From assembly GCA_021159265.1 (NCBI GenBank), contig JAGGSD010000339.1, forward strand, positions 1 to 12,136: 12,136 bases of DNA, read 5' to 3'. The notes beneath the pieces were generated by a model. It was given only the letters and a program-made list of their open reading frames with translations. It was not told where the DNA came from and did not search any database. Origin of the DNA: Syntrophobacterales bacterium. Its GTDB lineage: Bacteria > Desulfobacterota > Syntrophia > Syntrophales > UBA6807. Shown here one piece after another: positions 1 to 6,600 of the stretch (position 1 is its first letter; each line of letters opens with the position of its first letter). The position numbers and the translations under genes were made by a program.

Positions 1-84
1 ATACGCATCCCAAATGCAGTCCGGGGACAAGAATGGAACCTTGAACCCGTGAACCAGTAAACGGTTACAATATATCATATTTGG

Positions 85-102
85 TTCCGGCTTGTCCGGG
101 TT
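85..102. repeat. 18-bp intergenic repeat, copy 1
   Basis: The sequence TTCCGGCTTGTCCGGGTT is repeated exactly at 2564-2581, also on the + strand. It contains two CCGG tetramers flanking CTTGT, so it can fold back on itself weakly. Both copies sit in spacers that precede a transcription unit or subunit of this cluster (tRNA-Trp and rplJ). It looks like a dispersed intergenic repeat; its function is unknown. Confidence 0.75.
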
Positions 103-160
103 AGGGAATAGGAGTTTTGTTGCTTTTAGTGGAAATGGGTTTATCATTAATTTGAAATTT

Positions 161-175
161 TGCGGCTTTGCCGCA
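161..175. repeat. Small GC hairpin upstream of tRNA-Trp
   Basis: TGCGG (161-165) pairs with CCGCA (171-175), and C166-G170 can close a 3-nt TTT loop, giving a 6-bp stem. It lies 9 nt before the tRNA. It is not followed by a T-run, so it is not a standard Rho-independent terminator. It may be a repeat remnant or a structure in the tRNA precursor leader. Confidence 0.5.
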
Positions 176-183
176 TTAAGAAC

Positions 184-261
184 GGGCCAGTAGCTCTAAT
201 TGGCTAGAGCGCCGGACTCCAAATCCGGATGCTGGGGGTTCGAGTCCCTCCTGGCCTGCCA
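184..261 (+). tRNA. trnW: tRNA-Trp (CCA anticodon)
   Basis: A complete cloverleaf can be drawn. The acceptor stem is 184-190 with 251-257. The D stem is GCTC (193-196) with GAGC (207-210). The anticodon stem is 212-216 with 224-228, with loop CTCCAAA and anticodon CCA at 219-221. The T stem is 234-238 with 246-250 and its loop is TTCGAGT. The discriminator is G258, as expected for tryptophan tRNAs, and the 3' CCA (259-261) is encoded. The first acceptor pair is a G1-U72 wobble, whereas the tRNA-Trp genes I know have A1-U72. The D loop is a little long, and T197-A206 and A198-T205 could extend its stem. Its position just before secE is a classic bacterial arrangement, and it probably shares a transcript with secE-nusG. 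Confidence 0.97.
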
Positions 262-297
262 TTTTATTTTTCTGGTATTGCCGGGTGGAATTGTTAA

Positions 298-501
298 ATG
301 AATAAAATAACGGTAACCGTATCTAGAATAGGTCAGTTTTTAAGAGAATCAAGGTTTGAGCTGAAGAAAGTGACGTGGCCAACACCAAAAGAAACATTTG
401 CCTCTACATCGGTTGTTGTTGTCATTGTTATCATCATGTCTGTTTTTTTAGGGGTTGTGGATCTGGGTTTAACGAAAGTAATAAAATTTATTTTAGGTTA
501 G
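298..501 (+). CDS. secE: Protein translocase subunit SecE
   Basis: SecE is the small essential subunit of the SecYEG channel in the cytoplasmic membrane, where it clamps and stabilises SecY. This 67-residue protein is the short, single-span form common outside enteric bacteria; E. coli SecE has three spans. The hallmark amphipathic segment FELKKVTWPTPKET lies at about residues 20-33, followed by one hydrophobic helix at about 36-58. The ATG at 298 has a modest Shine-Dalgarno GGGTGGA at 283-289. The gene begins 36 nt after tRNA-Trp, and its TAG stop is 4 nt before the nusG ATG, which implies translational coupling. The secE-nusG pairing confirms the call. Nothing is missing or odd. Confidence 0.96.
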   Translation: MNKITVTVSRIGQFLRESRFELKKVTWPTPKETFASTSVVVVIVIIMSVFLGVVDLGLTKVIKFILG

Positions 502-505
502 AAAA

Positions 506-1036
506 ATGGCTTTTAAATGGTATGTTGTTCACACTTATTCAGGTTTCGAAAACAGAGTAAAACTTTCTCTGCAGGAAGCGATAGCAGTTGCCGGGATGGA
601 GGAGTATTTTGATGATATTCTTATTCCGGAAGAGGATATAGTTGAACTTGTTGAGGGTACAAAAAAGACTTCAAAAAGAAAATTTTTCCCCGGCTATATA
701 CTTGTAAGAATGGAAATGAATGATGATACCTGGCATATAGTAAAAAATACCCCAAAGGTTACCGGCTTCATTGGAAGTAAGGATAGCCCATCTCCTATAT
801 CGGATATGGATGTTCAGTCATTGAGAACAAGAATAGACGAAGGAACTCTGAAGCCAAAACCAAAATATAAGTTTGAAGAAGGAGACCACGTAAAAATTGT
901 TGACGGTCCTTTTACAGGCTTTGACGGTGTGGTGGATGAAATAAAGCCGGAAAAAGGCAAGTTGAGAGTTATTGTGAGTATCTTCGGCAGGTCAACGCCG
1001 GTTGAACTGGATTTTATTCAGGTTATCCAAAATTAA
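506..1036 (+). CDS. nusG: Transcription termination/antitermination protein NusG
   Basis: NusG binds the clamp of transcribing RNA polymerase through its N-terminal domain, suppressing pausing. Through its C-terminal KOW domain it contacts ribosomal S10 or Rho. At 176 residues it is of normal family length. The NGN domain spans about residues 1-110, with KWYVVHTYSGFE at 4-15 and the core strand FFPGYILVRMEM at 60-71. A linker leads to the KOW domain at about 122-176, whose loop reads GPFTGFDGVV at 134-143. The ATG lies 4 nt after the secE stop, with a weak AGG (495-497) as the only Shine-Dalgarno, so translation may depend on coupling to secE. No extra domain is seen, which argues against a specialised paralogue such as RfaH or LoaP. 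Confidence 0.97.
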   Translation: MAFKWYVVHTYSGFENRVKLSLQEAIAVAGMEEYFDDILIPEEDIVELVEGTKKTSKRKFFPGYILVRMEMNDDTWHIVKNTPKVTGFIGSKDSPSPISDMDVQSLRTRIDEGTLKPKPKYKFEEGDHVKIVDGPFTGFDGVVDEIKPEKGKLRVIVSIFGRSTPVELDFIQVIQN

Positions 1037-1116
1037 AATAACAGGTTACATGTTTGAGGGGTAATTTTCTAATTGTATTTATTTTTGTTGCGAAAAAAGG
1101 AATCAGGGTGATTGTA

Positions 1117-1542
1117 ATGGCAAAGAAGGTAATAGCAAGCATAAAGCTTCAAATACAGGCAGGTAAGGCGACGCCATCGCCACCTGTTGGTCCGGCTTTA
1201 GGTCAACACGGGGTCAATATTATGGAATTTTGTAAGGCTTATAATTCCTTAACGCAAAATCAAGAGGGTATGGTTATTCCTGCTGTTATAACAGTATATG
1301 CTGACAGATCTTTCACATTTATTATAAAGACTTCTCCAACCGCTGTTCTTCTCAAGCAGGCGGCCAAAATTGCAAAAGGTGCAGGTGATCCCAAAAGGGA
1401 AAGGGTAGGAAGTGTTACTGCTGCTCAAGTCAAGGAGATTGCCGAGATAAAATATCAGGACCTCAATGCAATAAATATGGAAGGCGCTATCAAAATTGTA
1501 GAAGGAACAGCAAGATCCATGGGGATAGAGATAGCTAAATAA
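1117..1542 (+). CDS. rplK: 50S ribosomal protein L11
   Basis: L11 binds 23S rRNA at the GTPase-associated centre at the base of the L7/L12 stalk. It is involved in factor-dependent GTP hydrolysis and in RelA activation. The protein is 141 residues, exactly the common bacterial length. Its N-terminal domain has the proline-rich PPVGPALGQHGVNIMEFC at 22-39, part of the thiostrepton-binding cleft. The C-terminal RNA-binding domain covers about 74-141 and includes KGAGDPKRERVGSVT at 87-101. The frame is open further upstream, to a TTG at 1054, but the ATG at 1117 is chosen: it gives the canonical MAKKVIASIKLQ start and has AGGGTGA (1105-1111) as Shine-Dalgarno. The 80-nt gap after nusG shows no clear promoter or L1-type operator. 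Confidence 0.97.
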   Translation: MAKKVIASIKLQIQAGKATPSPPVGPALGQHGVNIMEFCKAYNSLTQNQEGMVIPAVITVYADRSFTFIIKTSPTAVLLKQAAKIAKGAGDPKRERVGSVTAAQVKEIAEIKYQDLNAINMEGAIKIVEGTARSMGIEIAK

Positions 1543-1564
1543 ATTTATAGTGGAGCTTATTATA

Positions 1565-2269
1565 ATGTCCAAGAAGGGTAAAAGATTGTTAGATATTGAA
1601 AAGAAGGTTGAACCCGGGAAGCGCTATACGTTGAGAGAATCGCTGGAGCTTTTACTGTCAACAGCGCGGGTAAAATTTGATGAGACTGTCGATGCAGCCA
1701 TTCGATTAGGTGTCAATCCGAGGCATGCCGACCAAATGGTGAGGGGGAGTGTTGTTCTCCCGAATGGTTTGGGTAAAGCCGTAAAAGTATTGGTTTTTGC
1801 AAAAGGAGACAAAGAAAAGGAAGCCATCGACGCAGGTGCGGATATCACCGGTTCCGATGAGTTGATTGAAAAGATTAAAGGTGGATGGTTTGATTTTGAT
1901 CGAGTAATTGCTACGCCGGATATGATGGGTAGTGTTGGGAAACTGGGTAAAATTTTAGGGCCGCGTGGGTTAATGCCGAATCCCAAAGTTGGTACCGTAA
2001 CTTTCAGTGTTGCCAATGCAGTAACAGAAATGAAAGCCGGTAAAGTTGCGTTCAGGGTGGAAAAGGCAGGCATAGTTCACAGCCCTGTGGGTAAAGTATC
2101 TTTTGGTGCAGACAAACTGTATGAAAATGTCCTGGCATTGCTGGGGACCATTGTAAAATTAAAACCTGCATCCAGTAAAGGAACATACTTAAGGTCTATT
2201 TCTCTTTCCACTACAATGGGTCCCGGTATCAAGGTTGACCCTCTCAATGTGAGAAATCTATTAAAATAA
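1565..2269 (+). CDS. rplA: 50S ribosomal protein L1
   Basis: L1 forms the mobile L1 stalk near the ribosomal E site and helps release deacylated tRNA. In several bacteria it also represses translation of its own L11-L1 operon. The protein is 234 residues, the usual size. Recognisable segments are RGSVVLPNGLGK (60-71), the family signature LGPRGLMPNPKVGT (131-144), and SLSTTMGPGIKVD (213-225). A GTG at 1550 in the same frame would add five residues, but the ATG at 1565 is preferred because GGAG at 1551-1554 is then a Shine-Dalgarno about 10 nt upstream and the protein starts MSKKGKR as expected. It lies 22 nt after rplK, so the two genes are almost certainly cotranscribed. Confidence 0.97.
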   Translation: MSKKGKRLLDIEKKVEPGKRYTLRESLELLLSTARVKFDETVDAAIRLGVNPRHADQMVRGSVVLPNGLGKAVKVLVFAKGDKEKEAIDAGADITGSDELIEKIKGGWFDFDRVIATPDMMGSVGKLGKILGPRGLMPNPKVGTVTFSVANAVTEMKAGKVAFRVEKAGIVHSPVGKVSFGADKLYENVLALLGTIVKLKPASSKGTYLRSISLSTTMGPGIKVDPLNVRNLLK

Positions 2270-2285
2270 AAAAGATATTGAAGAT

Positions 2286-2344
2286 CAAAGACAGCAGGCA
2301 CAGGAAGTTTAATCGAGCATACTCGGCCTGCCGAGACGATGAGG
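2286..2344 (+). ncRNA. Ribosomal protein L10 leader (autoregulatory mRNA element)
   Basis: The sequence matches the conserved pattern of the L10 leader, the mRNA site bound by L10 or the L10(L12)4 complex to repress rplJL: AAGACAGCAGG-like 5' strand, a TTAAT (2309-2313), and CCTGCCGAGACGATGAGG on the 3' side. GCAGGC (2294-2299) pairs with GCCTGC (2326-2331), and an inner CGAG (2314-2317)/CTCG (2322-2325) hairpin closes a CATA loop. An alternative hairpin, CTCGG (2322-2326) with CCGAG (2331-2335), would disrupt both. The element begins only about 17 nt after the rplA stop but ends about 320 nt before the rplJ start, which is an unusually long separation. Identification rests on remembered consensus and hand folding. 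Confidence 0.8.
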
Positions 2345-2347
2345 TAT

Positions 2348-2439
2348 TAGTCCCTTAATTGTAAGGTTCGTGCCAAAATGGCTTCGGCGTGAACTCAGCC
2401 GAACGCTCAGTCGAACAGCCGAACGGCAAAGGAATTTAG
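2348..2439. repeat. Palindromic intergenic repeat, copy A (interrupted)
   Basis: The first 27 nt (2348-2374, ending GTTCGTGCC) match 11999-12025 at 24 of 27 positions. Both copies continue with AAAAT(T)GGC and then a GGCAAA-rGAATTwAG tail. Copy A is interrupted after AAAATGGC (2375-2382) by a 42-nt element, and resumes at GGCAAAGGAATTTAG (2425-2439). Joined together, the parent repeat is about 48 nt, has a palindromic centre TGCC-AAAATT-GGCA, and has TTAATT and AATTAA near its ends. Confidence 0.65.
2383..2424. repeat. 42-nt palindromic element inserted in copy A
   Basis: The element contains TTCGGC (2383-2388) inverted against GCCGAA (2398-2403), and CAGCCGAACG-like words repeated in tandem (2397-2406, a degenerate one at 2409-2415, and 2417-2425). 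It is flanked on both sides by GGC (2380-2382 and 2425-2427). Removing it together with one GGC restores the sequence seen in copy B, so it looks like a discrete insertion. The 3-nt duplication is too short to be proof of transposition. Confidence 0.55.
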
Positions 2440-2455
2440 TAAGCGTTTACTGAAT
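2434..2455. repeat. 9-bp AT-rich hairpin with an inverted partner at 55-68
   Basis: ATTTAGTAA (2434-2442) pairs with TTACTGAAT (2447-2455) around a GCGT loop, with one G-U pair in RNA. The core read on the minus strand, AGTAAACGCTTAC, matches AGTAAACGGTTAC at 56-68 with a single difference, so the motif appears in both repeat-rich spacers in opposite orientations. Confidence 0.5.
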
Positions 2456-2472
2456 GTTGAAATTAGAAAATA

Positions 2473-2526
2473 GAAATTGGGAATTTGGCCTCATGCTTTT
2501 CTCCCGAATTTCCAATTTCCAATTTC
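2473..2526. repeat. AATTTCC tandem/inverted repeat
   Basis: The heptamer AATTTCC occurs almost three times in tandem at 2507-2526. Its inverted counterpart GAAATTGG lies at 2473-2480 and pairs perfectly with CCAATTTC at 2519-2526; imperfect pairing continues inward. The loop region is 2489-2504. Arrays of this kind are frequent in intergenic DNA of related bacteria as I remember it. No function can be assigned. Confidence 0.6.
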
Positions 2527-2563
2527 AAGCCGTGAGCGGTTGCAGACTTTCAGCTTCGAGCTT

Positions 2564-2581
2564 TTCCGGCTTGTCCGGGTT
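2564..2581. repeat. 18-bp intergenic repeat, copy 2
   Basis: This is an exact match to 85-102 in the same orientation (TTCCGGCTTGTCCGGGTT). Just upstream, AGCT (2552-2555) and AGCT (2559-2562) followed by TTTT make a very small hairpin, too weak to be called a terminator. Confidence 0.75.
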
Positions 2582-2611
2582 GGGATTTCTTCCTGTATCA
2601 CGGTTAAGTTT

Positions 2612-2639
2612 TTGAAATCAGGTAACAATTCTTTTTAAA
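2612..2639 (+). promoter_or_regulatory. Possible sigma-70 promoter for rplJ
   Basis: TTGAAA (2612-2617) and TTTAAA (2634-2639) are separated by 16 bp; shifting the second hexamer by one to TTAAAT gives 17 bp. Transcription would start near 2646, just before the rplJ Shine-Dalgarno. Such a transcript would lack the L10 leader. The call comes from consensus matching in AT-rich DNA only, so chance occurrence is quite possible. Confidence 0.3.
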
Positions 2640-2665
2640 TTTAGTATTGAAAGGAGGCTATTGAT

Positions 2666-3190
2666 TTGAACCGAAGCAAAAAGGAACAGATTGTTGCTGA
2701 GCTTCAAGAGAAACTCAAAGACGTGAAGCTGGCAATTCTTGCAGATTACAGCGGTTTAAATGTTGAGAAAATCACGGATTTGAGAAATGAGTTAAGAAAA
2801 TCAGATGCAGAGTTCAGGGTAATAAAGAATACGCTCTTTAGAATTGCTTCGAAGGATACCGATTTCCGTTTATTTGATGATTATTTAAAGGGTCCTTTGG
2901 CGCTGATCATGAATTTTGGGGATGTGGTTGAATCTACAAAAACACTTGTCAATTTTGCCAGGAAAAATGAAGAACTGGAACTTAAAGCCGGAGTTTTTGA
3001 TAATAGATTCCTTACAAACGAACAGATAAAAACCCTGTCCGAATTGCCGAGCAGGGAAGTTCTTTTGGGAAAGCTTTTATCTATGATGGTGGCGGCGCAG
3101 ACCTCGCTTGTTACTGTATTAAGTGGTGTCCCCAGAAAATTTGTTCAAACTCTTGAAGCTTACCGTGTAAAAAAAGAAAAAGAAAATTAA
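2666..3190 (+). CDS. rplJ: 50S ribosomal protein L10
   Basis: L10 anchors the L7/L12 stalk to 23S rRNA next to L11, and in complex with L7/L12 it represses its own mRNA. The protein is 174 residues, normal for the family. The N-terminal rRNA-binding domain runs to about residue 135 and includes VIKNTL at 52-57. The C-terminal helix at about 152-173 (LSGVPRKFVQTLEAYRVKK) is where L7/L12 dimers attach. The start is TTG at 2666, chosen because AAAGGAGG at 2650-2657 lies 8 nt upstream and the product begins MNRSKKEQIVAEL as in relatives; no in-frame ATG fits. Control is likely through the leader at 2286-2344, although that element is far upstream. rplL begins 24 nt later. Confidence 0.97.
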   Translation: MNRSKKEQIVAELQEKLKDVKLAILADYSGLNVEKITDLRNELRKSDAEFRVIKNTLFRIASKDTDFRLFDDYLKGPLALIMNFGDVVESTKTLVNFARKNEELELKAGVFDNRFLTNEQIKTLSELPSREVLLGKLLSMMVAAQTSLVTVLSGVPRKFVQTLEAYRVKKEKEN

Positions 3191-3214
3191 AATATACAGG
3201 AAGGAATGAGAAAA

Positions 3215-3607
3215 ATGGCAGAAAAAAAAATCACTAAGGAAGACGTTGTAAAATTTATTGAAGGAATGACAGTTCTTGAACTCTCAGAGCTGGTTACAGA
3301 ATTAGAGGAGAAGTTCGGTGTTTCTGCTTCTGCTCCGGTTGCCGTTGCAGCCGTAGCCGCAGGACCCACGCAGGAGGAAGCTCAGGCGGAAGAAAAAACT
3401 GAATTTGATGTTATACTCACGGGGTTTGGAGAACAGAAAATTCAGGTTATCAAAGTCGTCAGAGCTCTGACCTCTTTGGGTTTAAAAGAGGCCAAGGATC
3501 TTGTTGAAGGTGTGCCAAAGGCGGTTAAAGAAGGTGTGCCAAAAGATGAAGCTGAAGAAATAAAGGCCAAATTAGAAGGCGTTGGGGCAAGCGTAGAAAT
3601 TAAATAA
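3215..3607 (+). CDS. rplL: 50S ribosomal protein L7/L12
   Basis: L7/L12 is the multicopy stalk protein that recruits and activates EF-Tu, EF-G and other translational GTPases. This 130-residue copy has the N-terminal dimerisation and L10-binding region at about 1-36, an alanine/valine-rich flexible hinge at about 38-60, and the C-terminal factor-binding domain at about 62-130, including KEAKDLVEGVPKAVKEGV at 91-108. An in-frame ATG at 3206 would add three residues, but the Shine-Dalgarno AGGAAGGA (3198-3205) abuts it. The ATG at 3215 has a proper 9-nt spacing and gives the standard MAEKKITKEDVV start. The strong ribosome-binding site suits the need for four or six copies per ribosome. Confidence 0.97.
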   Translation: MAEKKITKEDVVKFIEGMTVLELSELVTELEEKFGVSASAPVAVAAVAAGPTQEEAQAEEKTEFDVILTGFGEQKIQVIKVVRALTSLGLKEAKDLVEGVPKAVKEGVPKDEAEEIKAKLEGVGASVEIK

Positions 3608-3662
3608 AATACAATTTACCCTTCATGAGAAATTTTGTGGAGGGTGTAGCCAAAGGGTTCTT

Positions 3663-6600
3663 ATGATTAGTTATAGAAAAAGATTTGGGCATGTAAAAGA
3701 AGTTATGGAGATTCCCAATCTCATCGATATCCAGAAGAAGTCCTATGCGAAATTCCTGCAGAAAGATGTTAAACCGTCAGAAAGGTCCGACTTCGGTCTT
3801 CAGGGAACTTTCAAGAGTGTATTTCCCATTGTGGATTTCGGCGGTAAGAGTTCTTTGGAATTCGTGAGTTATAGCATTGGTGATAGCCGGTATGATGAAC
3901 AGGAGTGTGTTCAAAAAGGAATGAGCTATGTGGCTCCTCTGAAGATTGTTGTTAGATTAGTTGTGTTTGACAATGATCGAATAAGCGGACAGAAGAGTGT
4001 CAGAGATATAAAGGAGCAGGAAGTTTATTTTGGTGAAATTCCTCTAATGACAAAAAGGGGCACTTTTATTGTCAATGGTACCGAAAGGGTTATTGTCAGT
4101 CAACTTCACAGATCTCCTGGCATATTCTTCGATCATGACAAAGGGAAAACTCATGCAAGCGGGAAGCTGATATATTCCGCAAGAATTATGCCCATCAGAG
4201 GTTCCTGGCTTGATATCGAATTTGATCCGAAGGACGTTCTCTATGCCAGGATTGATAGAAGAAGAAAGATGCCGGTTACGATTCTCTTAAAGGCCATGGG
4301 ATATACACCTGAAGAACTTCTCAAATATTTCTGCGATATAGAAACAGTTTCCATTGATGGTGGAAGGTTGTTTCTTTCAATTGATAAATGCCTGTTGGGT
4401 GAGAAAGTGACAGTTGATGTCGCTGATCCCAGAACAGGCGAAATTATCATAAAACAGGGCAGGAAAATTTCCAGGACAACCTTGAAAAAAATGGAGGAGC
4501 TGGGAATTGACAGGATGGAAATTAAAGAGGAAGATATCCATGGAAAGATTTTTGCCGGTAATGTAACAGATCCTGAGACCGGAGAAATATTGTTCAGGTG
4601 TAATGATGGATTAGGCATAGAAGGAATTCAGCAACTTTATCAAAAAGGTATTAAGGAAATTCAATTCATTCATCTGTCTGAGGATGGCTCAAATTCTTAC
4701 ATCAGAAATACTCTCCTTCTGGATAAAGTTGAAACAGAGGAAGATGCTGTCATAGAGATATACAGAAGATTAAGGCCCAGCAATCCTCCCACCCTTGAGA
4801 CGGCAAGAAAGTTTTTCGATGGGCTCTTTTTTAATCCTGCCACTTATAACCTGTCTGACGTTGGAAGAGTCAAAATGAACTATAAACTCCATTTGGATGT
4901 TCCTCCGGATCTGACTGTTTTGCGCAAGGAAGACATATTAGATGCTGTTAAGTATCTCATTAATCTCAAAAATGGTGTGGCTAACTACAGCATTGATGAC
5001 ATTGATCATCTTGGCAACAGAAGGGTAAGATCGGTCGGCGAGCTTATTGAAAATCAATACAGAATCGGTTTGATGAGGATGGAACGGGCCGTGAAGGAAA
5101 AAATGAGCCTCTTGGATATCGAAACTATGATGCCTCATGATCTGGTAAATGCAAAGCCTGTCTCCGCAGTCATAAATGAGTTTTTTGGAAGCAGTCAATT
5201 ATCCCAGTTTATGGATCAGACAAACCCCCTGTCAGAGATAACTCATAAGAGGCGATTATCTGCCCTCGGACCCGGAGGCATTACCCGTGAAAGGGCGGGG
5301 TTCGAGGTAAGGGATGTGCACAACACACATTATGGTCGAATATGTCCTATAGAAACTCCGGAAGGTCCCAACATTGGTTTGATAGTTTCTCTCAGCACTT
5401 ATGCAAGGGTAAATGATTTCGGTTTTATAGAAACACCGTATAGAGTAGTGGAAAAAGGGAAAGTGCTTGATGAAATCCGTTATCTTACCGCAGCAGAGGA
5501 AGAAACTTATATTATAGCACAGGCAAATACCCCGATCGATTCAGAAGGAAGAATTTCTGAGAAAATGGTCACAGCAAGAAAGGGGGGGAATTACATAATC
5601 ATTCCGGCGGATGAAGTGACCTTAATGGATATTTCTCCCAGTCAGCTTATTAGTGTTGCCACAGGGCTTATTCCCTTTTTAGAACATGATGACGCAAACC
5701 GTGCTTTGATGGGTTCTAATATGCAGAGGCAAGCGGTTCCTTTACTGAAACCCGACGCCCCTTTGGTGGGAACAGGTATGGAGTCTGTTGTTGCCCGGGA
5801 CTCCGGCGCTGTCGTTGTTGCAAAAAGATCTGGGATAGTAGAAGATGTAGATGCTTCAAGAATAGTCATCAAAAGTGACAATGAAGAAAAAGATGAATTA
5901 GATACTGGCGTAGATATATATAACCTGATCAAATATCAACGTTCCAATCAGGACACATGTTTTAACCATAAACCTATTGTAAATAAAGGGGATAGAGTAA
6001 ATATCGGGGATTTAATAGCCGATGGTCCTGCCACGTCCAATGGGGAGCTGGCGCTTGGACGGAATATTATGGTCGCATTCATGTCCTGGGGTGGATACAA
6101 TTATGAAGATTCCATCCTGATCAGTGAAAGAGTTGTCAAAGAAGATGTTTATACGTCTATACATATTGAAAAATTTGAAACAATGGCCAGAGATACAAAG
6201 CTTGGTAAAGAAGAAATCACAAGAGACATACCTAATGTGGGAGAAGAGGCGCTCAGAAATCTGGACGAAAGTGGAATTGTTCGAATTGGTGTTTTTGTAA
6301 AACACGGAGATATCCTGGTTGGGAAAATTACCCCCAAAGGTGAAACACAATTATCGCCGGAAGAAAAACTGTTGCGGGCTATATTTGGTGAGAAGGCAGG
6401 AGATGTCAGAGATACATCATTGCATGTTCCGCCGGGAGTTGAAGGAGTTGTTATTGATGTACAAATCTTCAACCGTAAAGGCACGGGGAAAGATAGCAGA
6501 TTACTTGAAATAGAAGAAGCGGAAGTTCGGCGGCTTCTCAAAGATCAGAATGACGAAATCAGAATTATTACGGAAAGCATCAGGAAAGAAGCTTTGAGTT

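Larger units (their letters stand above)
1..183. other. Non-coding spacer upstream of tRNA-Trp, repeat-containing
   Basis: I see no convincing gene here. An imperfect inverted repeat pairs GGACAAG (25-31) and GGAACC (35-40) with GGTTCC (83-88) and CTTGTCC (91-97). An 18-bp motif at 85-102 recurs upstream of rplJ. A small hairpin lies at 161-175. A weak promoter-like pair, TTGCTT (120-125) and TATCAT (142-147) with a 16-bp spacer, could start transcription about 30 nt before the tRNA, but neither hexamer is close to consensus. In many bacteria tuf and rpmG lie upstream of this cluster; neither is visible in these bases. Confidence 0.6.
2270..2665. other. 396-nt rplA-rplJ spacer: L10 leader plus repeat mosaic
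   Basis: No protein-coding gene is credible in this spacer. Its contents, in order, are: the L10 leader RNA (2286-2344), a palindromic repeat with an inserted 42-nt element (2348-2439), a 9-bp hairpin (2434-2455), an AATTTCC-based inverted repeat (2473-2526), the 18-bp intergenic repeat (2564-2581), a possible promoter (2612-2639), and a strong Shine-Dalgarno for rplJ (2650-2657). The repeats account for most of the unusual length between leader and gene. Confidence 0.85.

Noticed and set aside
161..175. Rho-independent terminator upstream of tRNA-Trp
   Set aside because: The 6-bp stem is followed by ATTAAGAAC rather than a T-run.
375..560. Overlapping 61-residue reading frame across the secE-nusG junction
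   Set aside because: It lies in another frame over two certain genes and has no recognisable features; it is a coding shadow.
1054..1116. Upstream TTG start for rplK
   Set aside because: It would add 21 residues unlike L11; the ATG at 1117 gives the standard 141-residue protein with its own ribosome-binding site.
2383..2581. CRISPR array or repeat array with spacers
   Set aside because: The repeats are heterogeneous, short and palindromic, with no regular direct repeat or spacer spacing and no cas genes in the window.
3618..3645. Attenuator hairpin between rplL and rpoB (ACCCT with AGGGT)
   Set aside because: Only five pairs around an 18-nt loop and no T-run; too weak to call.
5187..5263. 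Rifampicin-resistance substitution in rpoB
   Set aside because: The key residues D518, H528 and S533 are the sensitive type; T520 in place of the E. coli asparagine is a common natural variant as far as I recall.
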